The position numbers and the translations under genes were made by a program. Shown piece by piece: positions 9,703 through 22,082 of a stretch of DNA of 64,000 nt. This DNA is from Diadophis punctatus similis. Its lineage: Eukaryota > Chordata > Lepidosauria > Squamata > Dipsadidae. The stretch is taken from contig JALIGW010000021.1 of NCBI GenBank assembly GCA_023053685.1, positions 13,400,554-13,464,553 of the forward strand. Direction: 5' to 3'. Within the stretch, counting starts at the first letter, position 1. The number at the start of each line of letters is the position of its first letter. The notes under the pieces are model-generated. The model had not been told where the DNA came from and searched no databases. It was given only the letters and a program-made list of their open reading frames with translations.

Positions 9703-10098
9703 TATAACTTCTTGCAATGATATAACAAACTGTAGTTTATTTCATATATTATGATACTTTATCTCACTTTCTGACTGAAATAATGTTTGCAAACAGCAGG
9801 ATGAATTGGGTAAATTAGCTGTAGAAAGATTTATAATGTATAAATACAGATATAATATATAATCGAGTGTATAAAGACTAGTAGTAGTAGCTAATAGGCT
9901 GTCAAAGAAGCAGGATATCACTTTTATGGTTTGTATTAGTCGGTGTTATGTTTGTAGTCGACTGCGTATGTTATTTGCTTACTGTAGTGTTTCTACAGTT
10001 TTTGTATTTGTTTTTTTGTGTTTATTTTTGTTGTTGTGTGTATTTAATTGTTATGTTTTTAAAGGAAAACTCAATAAATATTATTCTTAAAAAAAAAT
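9703..10098 (+). other. L1 3' UTR and A-rich tail
   Basis: AT-rich 3' UTR ending in aataaatattattctta and an A tract, immediately before the duplicated target site. Confidence 0.8.
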
Positions 10099-10324
10099 AA
10101 ATCACTGCTTAGTTGCAGCAGATAATAAAATAATTGGATTGATGAACTGAGGGGCTGATCACAAAATGAAAGAGCAAATTGGAGAAATATGAAACAGCCA
10201 CAAACCAGCGTTTTAGACCTTCTGTTTTTCTACTCACTCACTGGATGAGATTCAACCAAAATGTCTTATAATTTGGTTTATTTATCTATTAATACTATAA
10301 GATGCAAAAGACAATTCACTTCTT

Positions 10325-10512
10325 AGGTCTCCCCCACGTATGCATGGCTGTTGTATGGTTTTTTAAATAAATTCTTTTTTAAAATTGTTATTAAATCTTT
10401 TATATTGTTTAGTGGTTCTTGTCATGTTGTACGCCGCCCTGAGTCCCCAGGGAGTAGGGCGGCATATAAGAACTCTAAAATTAAATTAAATTAAATTAAA
10501 TTAAATTAAAAT
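10325..10512 (+). mobile_element. LINE 3' end (L2/CR1-group?) with (AAATT)n tail
   Basis: Shares ttgtacgccgccctgagtcc and gggagtagggcggcatataa with the copy at 51170-51590. It ends in an (attaa)n tail. Such tails mark LINE 3' ends; the clade is not certain. Confidence 0.6.
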
Positions 10513-10729
10513 AGTAGGGAAAACAGGGGAGGGGAAAGGGAAGGGGAAAGTATGGAAAAGAAGGAGGGGGAATTCCAACTTTTTGGTGCAGGAGAATAAG
10601 ATAATAACATCCAACCTCAACTTTTTACTTTTATATAATAATACGAATTAGCCACTTCTATAAAAAAAACACCTAATTGGTAAAACCCAAAATCATTCCC
10701 ACCCAAAGTCCAGAAGCGGTTTCCAAGTA
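10513..10729. other. Unique sequence
   Basis: Short non-repetitive AT-rich spacer; no recognised feature. Confidence 0.4.
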
Positions 10730-11368
10730 CATGTTTCCCCGAAAATAAGACTGGGTCTTATTTTCTTTTGGGCCCCAAAATATGCACTAGGGGGTGTCAT
10801 TTTTTTCTATGCGTGGGATGCCCACTTCTTCTGCTTGCTCAAGATTGGGCAGGAGGCTGCGCAGCGCACCAGTGCCACCACCGTGAGGCGTGGGGTGGGT
10901 GGGGTGGAGCTTCCCCACGTGCCCTGCACCAGCTTACCTCAGGGCCCCCACAGCCAGGCCATCCAGGCCACAACACATGCCTCACCTTGCGGCCACGGCA
11001 CCAACACCAGCACACCACTCGGCCTCCTGCTCTGTTGCAGCCGCGAGCAAGCAGAAGATGTGGGCCGGCGGCCACGTGGGCTGCTGCTGCACATGGCTGT
11101 TGGTGCTGCCGCCGTGAGGCAGGTGTCGGGGCATGAATGGCCTGGCTGCGAGGGCCCTAAGGTAAGCCTGTGCGGGATGCGGCTCCACCACCACCCGTCT
11201 TGCCTTGTGGCCACGGCACCGCAAGCAACTAGGCGGAATGGGCGGCCTGGCAGCTATGCAGGCTCTTAAGTAGGGCTTATGTTGTGGGGGTAGGGCTTAT
11301 ATTAGGTGCACACGTAAAACACACTAGGTCTTATTTTCGGGATAGGTTTTATTTTCGGGGAAACAGGG
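10730..11368 (+). mobile_element. MITE with tttccccgaaaataagac termini
   Basis: The left end catgtttccccgaaaataag and right end ttattttcggggaaacaggg are inverted and flanked by TA (10728-10729 and 11369-11370). The TA duplication suggests Tc1/mariner, but a 2-bp match is weak. The ~639-bp interior is GC-rich and has no transposase; the ORFs in it are fortuitous. Confidence 0.7.
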
Positions 11369-11517
11369 TAGAAACAAAAGTAGTTGTGTTTTTGTCTTTA
11401 ATCGAAGGAGTCAATTTAATCCATCTCTGCTAACTCCATCATCTGCTGCAGCCCTTCATCCATTGTGGGAATCAAACTGACCTTCCTTTTTTGTGCATAA
11501 AGTAATCTTGCTCCCGT

Positions 11518-11864
<347 letters not shown>

Positions 11865-12091
11865 AAACCCCAAAGAAAAATTTCTGGTTTTATTTTTATA
11901 TTTACTTTGAGAATCTTCTGTATTAGGGTATGAATCCTACTCCAATATTTCTTTGCTTTGTCACACGTCCACCCTAAGCGATAAAATGTCCTTTCTTTAC
12001 TTTTACATTTCCAACATTCATGTGAAATACCTTTATACTTTCTTCACAACTTATCTGGTGTGAAATACCAACAATGAGATTCAAACAAAAC

Positions 12092-12205
<114 letters not shown>

Positions 12206-12449
12206 TATTTATTTGTGAGACTTATATACCGCCTCATAGTGCAAGCACTCTCTAAGCGGTTTACACCATTCAGCAATGTATATATTTACATTTCCCCCAA
12301 CAATCTGGGTCCTCATTTTACCGACCTCGGAAGGATGGAAGGCTGAGTCAACCTTTAGCCGGTGAGATTTGAACCACTGACCTGCGGATCACAGTCAGCT
12401 AAAGTGGCCTGCAGTACTGCCTCTAACCGCTGCGCCACCTTGGCTCTTA
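12206..12449 (-). mobile_element. tRNA-derived SINE, copy 1
   Basis: On the minus strand it starts aagagccaaggtggcgcagc, with a pol III A box (TGGCGCAGCGG) and a B-box region (GGTTCAAATCTC). The body is gactcagccttccatccttc and the 3' domain is aaccgcttagagagtgcttg, then the TTTA/CTAT tail. The 3' domain looks L2-like, so it is probably mobilised by an L2-type LINE. Six copies are in the window. Confidence 0.85.
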
Positions 12450-12624
12450 ATTAGTTATTTCTTAATTGAAATATCTGGAAATGAAATTCCATCTTGCCAC
12501 TTTTTGGAACTCATCTACAGGGTGTGAATTTCATCTTTTGGAGACCAAAGTGTATGGTTGAAAAAATATATCAAAAAGACATGCATCATAATTAGGATTT
12601 TTAAAAAAAATTATATTTCAGTAC
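12450..12624. other. Unique sequence
   Basis: No feature seen. Confidence 0.4.
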
Positions 12625-12977
12625 CGATAGTCCTTGACTTACAACCACAGCTGAGCCCAAAATTTCTGTTTCTAAGTGAGACATTTGTTAAGTGAGTATT
12701 CTCATTTTATGACCTTTCTTGCCACCACTGTTAAGTGAATCCCTGCAGGTCTTAAGTCAGTAACTCGGCTGTTAAGTGAATCCGGCTTCCCCATGGACTT
12801 TGATGGTCAAAAGGTCGCAAAAGGGGATCACGTGACCCTGGGGACCCTGAAACCGTCATAAGTACGTGCCAGCCTTCAAATTTGGATCACGTGACCATGG
12901 GGATGCTGCAACGGTTGTAAGTGTGAAAAACGGTCATAAGTCACTTTAGTGCCATTATAACTTCGAACGGCCACTAA
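12625..12977 (+). mobile_element. Mariner-type MITE, right end missing
   Basis: The left end cgatagtccttgacttacaa and the family interior (gttaagtgaatccggcttcc, ggggatcacgtgacc) run to cttcgaacggccactaaata. A SINE then replaces the right terminus. Confidence 0.8.
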
Positions 12978-13210
12978 ATAGCAATAGCACTTTACTTATA
13001 TACCGCTTCATAGTGCTTTTACAGCCCTCTCTAAGCAGTTTACAGAGTTCAGCATATTGCCCCCAACAATCTGGGTCCTCATTTTACCGACCTCGGAAGG
13101 ATGGAAGGCTGAGTCAACCTTGAGCCTAGTGAGATTTGAACAGCTGAACTGCTAGACTAGCAGTCAGCCTGCAGTGGCTGCATTTAACCACTGCACCACT
13201 TCAGCTCTTC
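12978..13210 (-). mobile_element. tRNA-derived SINE, copy 2
   Basis: Minus-strand copy of the same SINE (agctgaagtggtgcagtggt at its start; aagcggtatataagtaaagt at its 3' end). It ends directly in the preceding mariner MITE. Confidence 0.85.
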
Positions 13211-13830
13211 CCTGCCGTAAGTCGTAAGCTCTTTGGGGATTGAATAATAGAGGAATTGGAGGTGTAGAAAGTTGAGATACGATATTCATGGTTTGGATAG
13301 GCAGAGAAACATTTTTATATTTTATATTTTAATATATATTTTTTATAAGAAGAACCAAAAGTACTACATGTGTCTGCCCTTGAAAAATATTTGGAAGCTT
13401 CATTTGGCAGCCCGCATGGCTTTCTGCAAGCCTAGATTTGCAGATGGATAGATATTTTGTTCCATCTGGAGGTGTTTTCTGAATTGAGCTAGATTTTAAG
13501 CTCTAGCTCTGAACAATCAGACTCAGGAAGTTCCTTCCTTAGTTCCTGGAAATGAATGTCGTGGGTGGATCTCTTAATGATGTCTTGGTGCCTCTTTCTG
13601 ATCTGGTTGCTTTTTTCTAATAAGATGTTTGATGTGTGTTCTTGTAACATTTCATGATTACATGCTCTGAGCAGTCTTGAGGTTTCCAGGCTGTTATTGC
13701 AAACAAGAACTTAATGTAGGATGATTGAATGAGAAGTTTATAGTTGCAAAAAGAAAAGTTCTATAAAAGTTTCAAATTCTATAGTTTTCAAATTCTGTCT
13801 ATCAACTTGTCATTACCATCTACTATTTGT
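13211..13830. other. Unique sequence
   Basis: No coding signal or repeat recognised. Confidence 0.4.
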
Positions 13831-13832
13831 CA

Positions 13833-16800
13833 TATCCATCCATCCATCCATCCATCCATCCATCCATCCATCCATCCATCCATCCATCCATCCATCCATC
13901 TATCCATGCACCTACTGTATGCATCCATCCACCCACCTATTCATGTGAAATGCCTTTATTTCATCCACCTACCTATGCATCCATCCATCCATCCATCCAT
14001 CTATCCATCCATCCATCCATCCATCCATCCATCCATCCATCCATCCATCCATCCATCCATCCATCCACCTACTGTATGCATCCATCCATCCACCTATTCA
14101 TGTGAAATACCTTTATTTCATCCACCTACCTATGCATCCATCCATCCATCCATCCATCCATCCATCCATCCATCCATCCATCCATCCATCCATCCATCCA
14201 CCAACTGTATGCATCCATCCATCCACCTATTCATGTGAAATGCCTTTATTTCATCCACCTACCTATGCATCCATCCATCCATCCATCCATCCATCCATCC
14301 ATCCATCCATTCATCCATCCATGCACCTACTGTATGCATCCATCCACCCACCTATTCATGTGAAATGCCTTTATTTCATCCACCTACCTATGCATCCATC
14401 CATCCATCCATCCATCCATCCATCCATCCATCCATCCATCCATCCATCCACCTACTGTATGCATCCATCCATCCACCTATTCATGTGAAATGCCTTTATT
14501 TCATCCACCTACCTATGCATCCATCCATCCATCCATCCATCCATCCATCCATCCATCCATCCATCCATGCACCTACTGTATGCATCCATCCACCCACCTA
14601 TTCATGTGAAATGCCTTTATTTCATCCACCTACCTATGCATCCATCCATCCATCCATCCATCCATCCATCCATCCACTACTGTATGCATCCATCCATCCA
14701 CCTATTCATGTGAAATACCTTTATTTCATCCACCTACCTATGCATCCATCCATCCATCCATCCATCCATCCATCCATCCATCCATCCATCCATCCATCCA
14801 TCCATCCATCCATCCATCCATCCACCTACTGTATGCATCCATCCACCCACCTATTCATGTGAAATACCTTTATTTCATCCACCTACCTATGCATCCATCC
14901 ATCCATCTATCCATCCATCCATCCATCCATCCATCCATCCATCCATCCATCCATCCATCCATCCATCCATCCACCTACTGTATGCATCCATCCATCCACC
15001 TATTCATGTGAAATGCCTTTATTTCATCCACCTACCTATGCATCCATCCATCCATCCATCCATCCATCCATCCATCCATCCATCCATCCATCCATCCATC
15101 CATCCATCCACCTACTGTATGCATCCATCCACCCACCTATTCATGTGAAATACCTTTATTTCATCCACCTACCTATGCATCCATCCATCCATCTATCCAT
15201 CCATCCATCCATCCATCCATCCATCCATCCATCCATCCATCCATCCACCTACTGTATGCATCCATCCATCCACCTATTCATGTGAAATGCCTTTATTTCA
15301 TCCACCTACCTATGCATCCATCCATCCATCCATCCATCCATCCATCCATCCATCCATCCATCCATCCATCCATCCACCTACTGTATGCATCCATCCACCC
15401 ACCTATTCATGTGAAATACCTTTATTTCATCCACCTACCTATGCATCCATCCATCCATCTATCCATCCATCCATCCATCCATCCATCCATCCATCCATCC
15501 ATCCATCCATCCATCCATCCATCCATCCACCTACTGTATGCATCCATCCATCCACCTATTCATGTGAAATACCTTTATTTCATCCACCTACCTATGCATC
15601 CATCCATCCATCCATCCATCCATCCATCCATCCATCCATCCATCCATCCACCTACTGTATGCATCCATCCATCCACCTATTCATGTGAAATACCTTTATT
15701 TCATCCACCTACCTATGCATCCATCCATCCATCCATCCATCCATCCATCCATCCATCCATCCATCCACCTACTGTATGCATCCATCCACCCACCTATTCA
15801 TGTGAAATACCTTTATTTCATCCACCTACCTATGCATCCATCCATCCATCCATCCATCCATCCATCCATCCATCCATCCATCCATCCATCCATCCATCCA
15901 TCCACCTACTGTATGCATCCATCCATCCACCTATTCATGTGAAATACCTTTATTTCATCCACCTACCTATGCATCCATCCATCCATCCATCCATCCATCC
16001 ATCCATCCATCCATCCATCCATCCATCCATCCATCCATCCACCTACTGTATGCATCCATCCACCCACCTATTCATGTGAAATACCTTTATTTCATCCACC
16101 TACCTATGCATCCATCCATCCATCCATCCATCCATCCATCCATCCATCCATCCATCCATCCATCCATCCATCCACCTACTGTATGCATCCATCCATCCAC
16201 CTATTCATGTGAAATACCTTTATTTCATCCACCTACCTATGCATCCATCCATCCATCCATCCATCCATCCATCCATCCATCCATCCATCCATCCATCCAT
16301 CCATCCATCCATCCATCCACCTACTGTATGCATCCATCCACCCACCTATTCATGTGAAATACCTTTATTTCATCCACCTACCTATGCATCCATCCATCCA
16401 TCCATCCATCCATCCATCCATCCATCCATCCATCCATCCACCTACTGTATGCATCCATCCATCCACCTATTCATGTGAAATACCTTTATTTCATCCACCT
16501 ACCTATGCATCCATCCATCCATCCATCCATCCATCCATCCATCCATCCATCCATCCATCCATCCATCCATCCATCCATCCACCTACTGTATGCATCCATC
16601 CACCCACCTATTCATGTGAAATACCTTTATTTCATCCACCTACCTATGCATCCATCCATCCATCCATCCATCCATCCATCCATCCATCCATCCATCCATC
16701 CATCCATCCATCCATCCATCCACCTACTGTATGCATCCATCCATCCACCTATTCATGTGAAATACCTTTATTTCATCCACCTACCTATGCATCCATCCAT

Positions 16801-16957
16801 CCATCCATCCATCCATCCATCCATCCATCCATCCATCCATCCATCCATCCATCCATCCATCCATCCATCCACCTACTGTATGCATCCATCCATCCACCTA
16901 TTCATGTGAAATACCTTTATTTCATCCACCTACCTATGCATCCATCCATCCATCTGT
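13833..16957 (+). repeat. (ATCC)n higher-order tandem array, 23 units
   Basis: A ~135-bp unit (104-160 bp) is repeated 23 times. Each unit has a variable (ATCC)n block, then acctactgtatgcatccatc, acctattcatgtgaaat, an (a/g)cc variant, tttatttcatccacctac and ctatgcatcc. Length changes come from the ATCC block. Two forms of the linker, cacccacc and catccacc, mostly alternate, which implies amplification of a dimer. The His-Pro-Ser-Ile reading frames are artefacts. There are no spacers, so it is not CRISPR-like. Confidence 0.95.
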
Positions 16958-16974
16958 GGATTATACGTGATTGA

Positions 16975-17285
16975 CAGGTAGTCCTCGACTTACGACCACA
17001 ATGGAGCCCAAAATTCCTGTTGCTAAGTGAGACATTTGTTCAGTGAGGTTTGTCCCATTTTACGATCCTCCCTGCCACAGTTGTTAAGTGAATCTGCCTT
17101 CCCCATTGATTTTGCTTGTCAGAAGGACGCAGAAGGGGATCACATGACCCAGGGACGCTACAACCGTCATAAGTATGAACCGCTTGCCAAGCATCTGAAT
17201 TTTGATCATGTGATCGTGGAGATGCTACAAAGGTCCTAAGTGTGAAAAATGGTCACAAGTCACTTTTTTCAGTGCTGTTGTAAGT
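16975..17285 (+). mobile_element. Mariner-type MITE, right end truncated
   Basis: Starts caggtagtcctcgacttacg, carries ggggatcacatgaccc, and runs to cttttttcagtgctgttgta. The right terminal inverted repeat is missing. Confidence 0.85.
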
Positions 17286-17302
17286 ATTTAGAGTTATACA
17301 TT

Positions 17303-17735
17303 CCTTTCCTTCCTTCCTTCCTTCCTTCCTTCCTTCCTTCCTTCCTTCCTTCCTTCCTTCCTTCCTTCCTTCCTACCTTCCTTAGTATTTAGCCCTCCCT
17401 CCCTTTCTTCCTTCTTGTCAACTTTCTTCTATTTCTTTACTTCTTTACTTCCCTCCCTCCCTCCCACACTCCCTCCCTTTTACCTTTCTTCTTTCCTCCC
17501 TTTCTTCCTTACTATCATTTTTCTGCCTCTTATTTTTCCTTCCTTCTTTCCTTCCTTCCTTCCTTCCTTCCTTCCTTCCTTCCTTCCTTCCTTCCTTCCT
17601 TCCTTCCTTCCTCCCTCCCTCCCTCCCTCCCTCCCTCCCTCCCTCCCTCCCTTTCCCATCAAATTCCTCCCTCCCTCCCTTCTTCCTCCCTCCCTTTCCC
17701 ATCAAATTCCTCCCTCCCTCCCTCCCTGAATGTTA
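17303..17735 (+). repeat. (TTCC)n/(TCCC)n pyrimidine tracts
   Basis: A run of TTCC (17303-17374), mixed pyrimidine sequence, a second TTCC run (about 17548-17610) and a TCCC run to 17652. A duplicated ccctttcccatcaaattcct segment follows. The Lys/Glu/Gly-rich frames are artefacts. Confidence 0.95.
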
Positions 17736-18457
17736 TCAATACCGGCTTGTTATGCAATTTTAAACATCTGACCTTTTGCTCTGAGAAAAATCCCAACATG
17801 GATCTATTATTGCTAATATTACTGTATCTTTAGGTTGCTTCACAGATTCCACAATTCAGGGTTCTCTTCTCCAGGACTGCAACACTGTTCCCCACCCCCA
17901 CACCCAAACTTAAGAACGGATGCATTTTGCTTCGTTCTATTTCAGCGCAAAGACGGGCATTTACGGCAATCCTCTTGAGACTTCTGAAATTAAAATTCCA
18001 TTAGCGATCCTTCCTGTTTTATACATAACACATACAGCATGATCTAATATTTTAAAATTACAGTGCTTGAGGCTACCTTCCTCGGGGAGATTCTGCAGGC
18101 TTTAATGAAGGCAAAATATAAGGTACGGCATGATTTACAAATGGGGTCAGTTCCCTGAAACAGGTTGGTCAATTTCACAATGAGGGATCAACATCCAAGA
18201 ACTGCTTTTAACCTTTTAAAATTGCTGATGGGTAGGACTTGCTGTTTACATTTCCAAACTAATTATATAGTTCTACAAAGTATTTCGCTTTCTTGTAGTG
18301 TCCCAACCCAAGTCGGCAACAAAACCATGCCAATCCCGTAAATATCATTAATGAACTATGTGCTTAAATTCACAGCTTCGGTGAAGTACCTTGGTGTGTA
18401 TTGTAGGAAATTCTGCACTGGGTGTTTAATCCTTCGTGATAAGTTTTATTCAAGATG
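17736..18457. other. Unique sequence
   Basis: AT-rich sequence without recognisable exon, repeat or RNA. Confidence 0.4.
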
Positions 18458-18711
18458 GGTTCCAATATTGGAGGGGCTGCCACAAAGAAGAGGGGGTCAA
18501 GCTATTCTCCAAAGCACCAGAAGGCAAGATAAGTAGCCATGGATGGAAACTAATGAAGGAGAGAAGCAACCTGGAACTAAGGAGAAACTTCCTAACAGTG
18601 AGAACAAACAACAGTGAGAACAAACAACTTGCTACCAGAAGTTGTGAATGCTCCAACATTGAAAGTTTTTAAGAAGAGATTGGGCAACCATTTGTCTGAA
18701 ATGGTATAGGG
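18458..18711 (+). mobile_element. CR1-type LINE 3' end, split by a hAT MITE
   Basis: CR1 ORF2 C-terminal signatures (GCHKEEG, KAPEGKISSHGWKLMKERSN) on the + strand. The tail continues after the MITE at 18888-18968 (ggttggactagaagacctcc). Confidence 0.9.
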
Positions 18712-18887
18712 CAGTGATGGCAAAACTTTGGTGCGCACGCTGGAAACCCGACAACCAGCTGGCCGGCACGCATGTGCGCCTTGGAAACCCAATGACCAGC
18801 TGGCTGAGCTGGGGCGACGCACCCGTGCCCACAGAGAAGGCTCTGCGTGTCACCTCTGGCACGTGTGCCATAGGTTCACCATCAGGG
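18712..18887 (+). mobile_element. Non-autonomous hAT element, internally deleted
   Basis: Starts cagtgatggcaaaact and ends ataggttcaccatcaggg. The 8-bp duplication gtataggg flanks it (18704-18711, 18888-18895). At 176 bp it is much shorter than its relatives at 855 and 28001. It occupies the same CR1 position as the 855 copy. Confidence 0.85.
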
Positions 18888-18968
18888 GTATAGGGAATCC
18901 TGCCTGAGCACGGGGTTGGACTAGAAGACCTCCAAAGTCCCTTCCAACTCTGTTATTCTGTTATTCTG
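18888..18968 (+). mobile_element. CR1 tail (continuation)
   Basis: Resumes the CR1 3' UTR after the hAT insertion and ends in ctgttattctgttattctg. Confidence 0.85.
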
Positions 18969-19189
18969 CTTGTCCAAAGCCTTCATGAGGAATGTAGAGG
19001 AGGCCTCACTTGCCTCCTTTGGACACCTTGCCATTTTTGAGTAGAAAGAGGACATTGCTAAAGTCCTCAGCTACTCCTGTGAAAGACACAAGCAACATCT
19101 GCTCCAAGGCTAGAGTTCATGACAAGCTATGTTCCAAGGGATTTCCAAGTTGGCTGGCTCTAACATGCACTGTGGGTAATCCTACAATG

Positions 19190-19975
19190 GGTCTTTGAGG
19201 ATGCTTGTCATAGAGTGGTTTTCTGCATGAAGCGAGGGACTCCCAAACTGCTCAACAGGGAAGTCCAAGGCCATCACCTCTATAACTGTCTGGTTCGGTT
19301 CTGCAACCCAACAAGACAGACACAGACTTCAGAGGATGATCAGAACTGCAGAAAAAACAATTGCTGCCAACCTGCCTTCCATTGAGGACCTATTTACTGC
19401 AGGAGTCAAAAAGAGGGCTGTGAAAATATTTACTGACTCCTTGCATCCTGGACATCAATTGTTTCAACTCCTACCCTCAAAACGACACTATAGAGCACTG
19501 CACACCAAGACAACTAGACACAAGAACAGGTTTTTTCCTCCATGCCATCACTCTGCTAAACAAATAATTCCCTCACCACTGTCAAACTAATCACTAGGCT
19601 GCATTACTATTACTATTAGTTTTTCTCATCGTTCCTATCACCCATCTCCTCCCACTTATGACTGTGACTGTAACTTGTTGCTTGTATCCTTACGATTTAT
19701 ATTCATATTGATTGTTTCCTGATTGCTTATTTGTACCCTATGACAATCATTAAGTGTTGTACCTCATGATTCTTGACATATGTATCTTTTCTTTTATGTA
19801 CACTGAGAGCTTATGCACTGGAATCAAATTGCTTGCGTGTCCAATCACACTTGGCCAATAAAGAATTCTATTCTATTCTATTCTATTCTATTCTATTCTA
19901 TTCTATTCTATTCTATTCTATTCTATTCTATTCTATTCTATTCTATTCTATTCTATTCTATTCATTTCTATTCAT
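19190..19975 (+). mobile_element. LINE 3' end (L2-like) with (ATTCT)n tail
   Basis: The + strand encodes the C-terminus of a LINE reverse transcriptase ORF: RMIRTAEKTIAANLPSIEDL, SLHPGHQLFQLLPSKRHYRA and TTRHKNRFFP, stop at 19588-19590. This wording is typical of L2/CR1-group elements. A ~275-bp 3' UTR ends in ggccaataaagaattctatt and runs directly into about 20 ATTCT units. Confidence 0.85.
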
Positions 19976-20173
19976 TTCTATCACTGGGGTTGAAGGTTGA
20001 GAGACATCTTCTCCTGCAGCACTGCATGAAGCAATTCAAAGCCAACTCAAGGGCTTTGCTGAAATGAAGTTGGCTTCTTCATTTCAGAAGAAGCAAATTG
20101 TCCTGGCTGGAATTGCTTAGTGGAAGCAAAATCCTTCAGAATGACCAGACCAGCTTCGCTAGCCAGGAGGCTG

Positions 20174-20640
20174 AATAACAGAATAACAGAATTTGAAGGG
20201 ACCTTGGAGGTCTTCTAGTCCAACCCCCTGCTCAGGAAAATACCCTTTCAGAAAAATGGGTGACCAATCTCTTCTTGGAAACCTCCAATGATGGAGCACC
20301 CACAACTTCTGGAGGCAAGTTGTTCCACTGGTTAATTGTTCTCCCTGCCATGAAATTTCTCCTCAATTCCAGGTTGGTTCTCTCCTTGATTAGTTTCCAC
20401 CCATTGCTTCTTCTCTTGCCTTCAGGTGCTTTGGAAAATACATTCACTCCCTCTTTCTTTGTGGGAGCCTCTTAGCTATTGAAAGACTGCTATCATGTCA
20501 CCCCTAGTCCTTTTTTCATTAAATTGGACGTACCCTGCAACCTTTCTTCATATGTTATAGCTTTCAGTCCCTTAATTATCTTCGTTGCTCTCCTCTGCAT
20601 TCTTTTTTAGAATCATTTTTTTAAATATCGTGGCAATCCT
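20174..20640 (-). mobile_element. CR1-type LINE 3' end
   Basis: Minus-strand copy: the + strand reads the inverted tail (agggaccttggaggtcttct) and ends in the inverted ORF2 C-terminus (gcaacctttcttcatatg). Broken frame. Confidence 0.9.
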
Positions 20641-21125
20641 GGCTGTTGACAGTCATTTCCTATATATTTTTTCCCTTGCAGGCAGAACTCGGGCTGCAAA
20701 GTTCTTCAATTTTCCAAGGAATAAGCCCCATTGAATTCCATGACATTTACAAACCGATATGCACATTTTAGATGCTGTTATTAGAATATATCAGGTTAGG
20801 GGCAAAATAGAATTATTACATTTTGCCTAGTTTGATCTTCACGCATGCCTTGACATTGAACTCACATTCCTGCACCGTGACATAACATTGAAAGAGTATC
20901 AGAACCAGGTTTTACTAGTGAAATGTTCCTAATTTCCACCCTTTAAGTCCTAACCTTTCAAACTGCTGCCGAAGATGACAAGGTCTTTACTCTAGGTGAA
21001 TTTATTTTGGAGCAATGCGGCTGATCCTTTTAGTTCCACGCAATGCTTTCAAATTCTAACATAAGGCACCGTCGGCCAGTTAAATACAGAATAATTCAAA
21101 AGCAGAGAAAAGAGGACTTATCAAA
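20641..21125. other. Unique sequence
   Basis: No recognised feature. Confidence 0.4.
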
Positions 21126-21193
21126 GCTGCTGGCTGGGGGATTCTGGGAGTTGAAGTCCAAGGCTGCCAAGGCTGACAACCATGGTATTAGGG
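21126..21193. repeat. Fragment of palindromic hAT MITE
   Basis: Contains gattctgggagttgaagtcc and aaggctgccaaggctgacaa, half of the palindromic family found complete next door. Confidence 0.5.
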
Positions 21194-21347
21194 CAGAAGT
21201 CCCCAACCTTGGCCACTTTAAGACGTATGGACTTCAACTCCCAGAATTCTTCAGTCAGCCATTCTGCAGGTTGGACACCGTGTTGGCTGAGGAATTCTGG
21301 GAGTTGAAGTCCATAAGTCTTAATGTTGTGAAGGTTGGAGATCCCTG
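21194..21347 (+). mobile_element. Palindromic hAT MITE (cttcaactcccagaattc family)
   Basis: 154 bp flanked by a perfect 8-bp duplication, tattaggg (21186-21193 and 21348-21355). Ends cagaagtccccaacc and ggttggagatccctg. The arms are nearly complementary along their length (gacttcaactcccagaattc and gaattctgggagttgaagtc), so a transcript would fold into a long hairpin. Relatives at 32290 and 61385. Confidence 0.9.
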
Positions 21348-21593
21348 TATTAGGGGGCACGCTCTACTTAAAAGGAAAGCAGTTTGACGATGGAGCCAAG
21401 GAGGTGGTAGTTTCCTTCCACCGATGCATTCCAGCAGAAGATGGACATTGATTTGTCTTGGGAAGCTTCCATCTGGACTTAGCAAGAGATGAGTAGCCGC
21501 AACATCCCTTTCCAACTGCAGCATTTGGGGAGTCCTCCTAGCAAGCTAGGGGTCCAGTTCAAAATTTGTAAGTCAGGCTTGGAAAATAGAACT

Positions 21594-22082
21594 GAACAGA
21601 ATAACAGGGTTGGAAGGGACCTCGGAGGTCTTCTAATCCAATCCCCTGCTCAGCCAGGAGACCCTCTAAAATTTCAGACAGGTATCCAATCTCTTCTTAA
21701 AAACTTCCAGTGATGGAGCACCCATAACTTTTGGAGGAAAGTTGTTCCACTGGTTAATTTTTCTCACTATCAGGAAAATTTTCCTCATTTTTAGGTTGCT
21801 TCTGTCCTTGATTAGTTTTCATCCGTTGCTTTTTGTCCTGCCTTCTGGTGCTTTGGAGAATAAGTTGACTCCCTCTTCTTTGTGGCAGCCCCTCAAATAT
21901 TGGAAGACTGCTATCATGTCACCCCTAGCCCTTCTTTTCACTAGACTAGCCAAACCCAATTCCTGCAACCGTTCTTCATATGTTTTAGTCTCCAGGCTCT
22001 TAATCATCTTAGTTGCTTTTCTCTGCACTCTTTCTAGAGTCTCAACATCAAATTTTTATATCATGGCAATCAAAACTGAGGT
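21594..22082 (-). mobile_element. CR1-type LINE 3' end
   Basis: Inverted CR1 tail and ORF2 C-terminus. The minus strand reads RKATKMIKSLETKTYEERLQ and FQYLRGCHKEEGVNLFSKAP before frame breaks. Confidence 0.9.

Larger units (their letters stand above)
6301..10098 (+). mobile_element. L1 LINE, 5'-truncated, with target-site duplication
   Basis: The insertion is bounded by a 13-bp duplication, aaatcactgctta, at 6288-6300 and 10099-10111. It starts inside the ORF2 endonuclease domain and ends with a ~385-bp 3' UTR, a polyA signal (aataaatatt) and an A-rich tail. The target reads A-rich at the duplication start, as expected for L1 endonuclease. ORF1 and the endonuclease N-terminus are absent through 5' truncation, typical of target-primed reverse transcription. 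A clean duplication and an open ORF2 argue for a young insertion. Confidence 0.95.

Noticed and set aside
10768..11269. Overlapping ORFs of 75-144 codons on both strands
   Set aside because: They lie inside a GC-rich MITE, overlap in several frames and show no protein-family wording.
13833..16957. CRISPR-like or protein-repeat appearance (His-Pro-Ser-Ile repeats)
   Set aside because: The units differ only by ATCC copy number and have no unique spacers. The reading frames arise from (ATCC)n.
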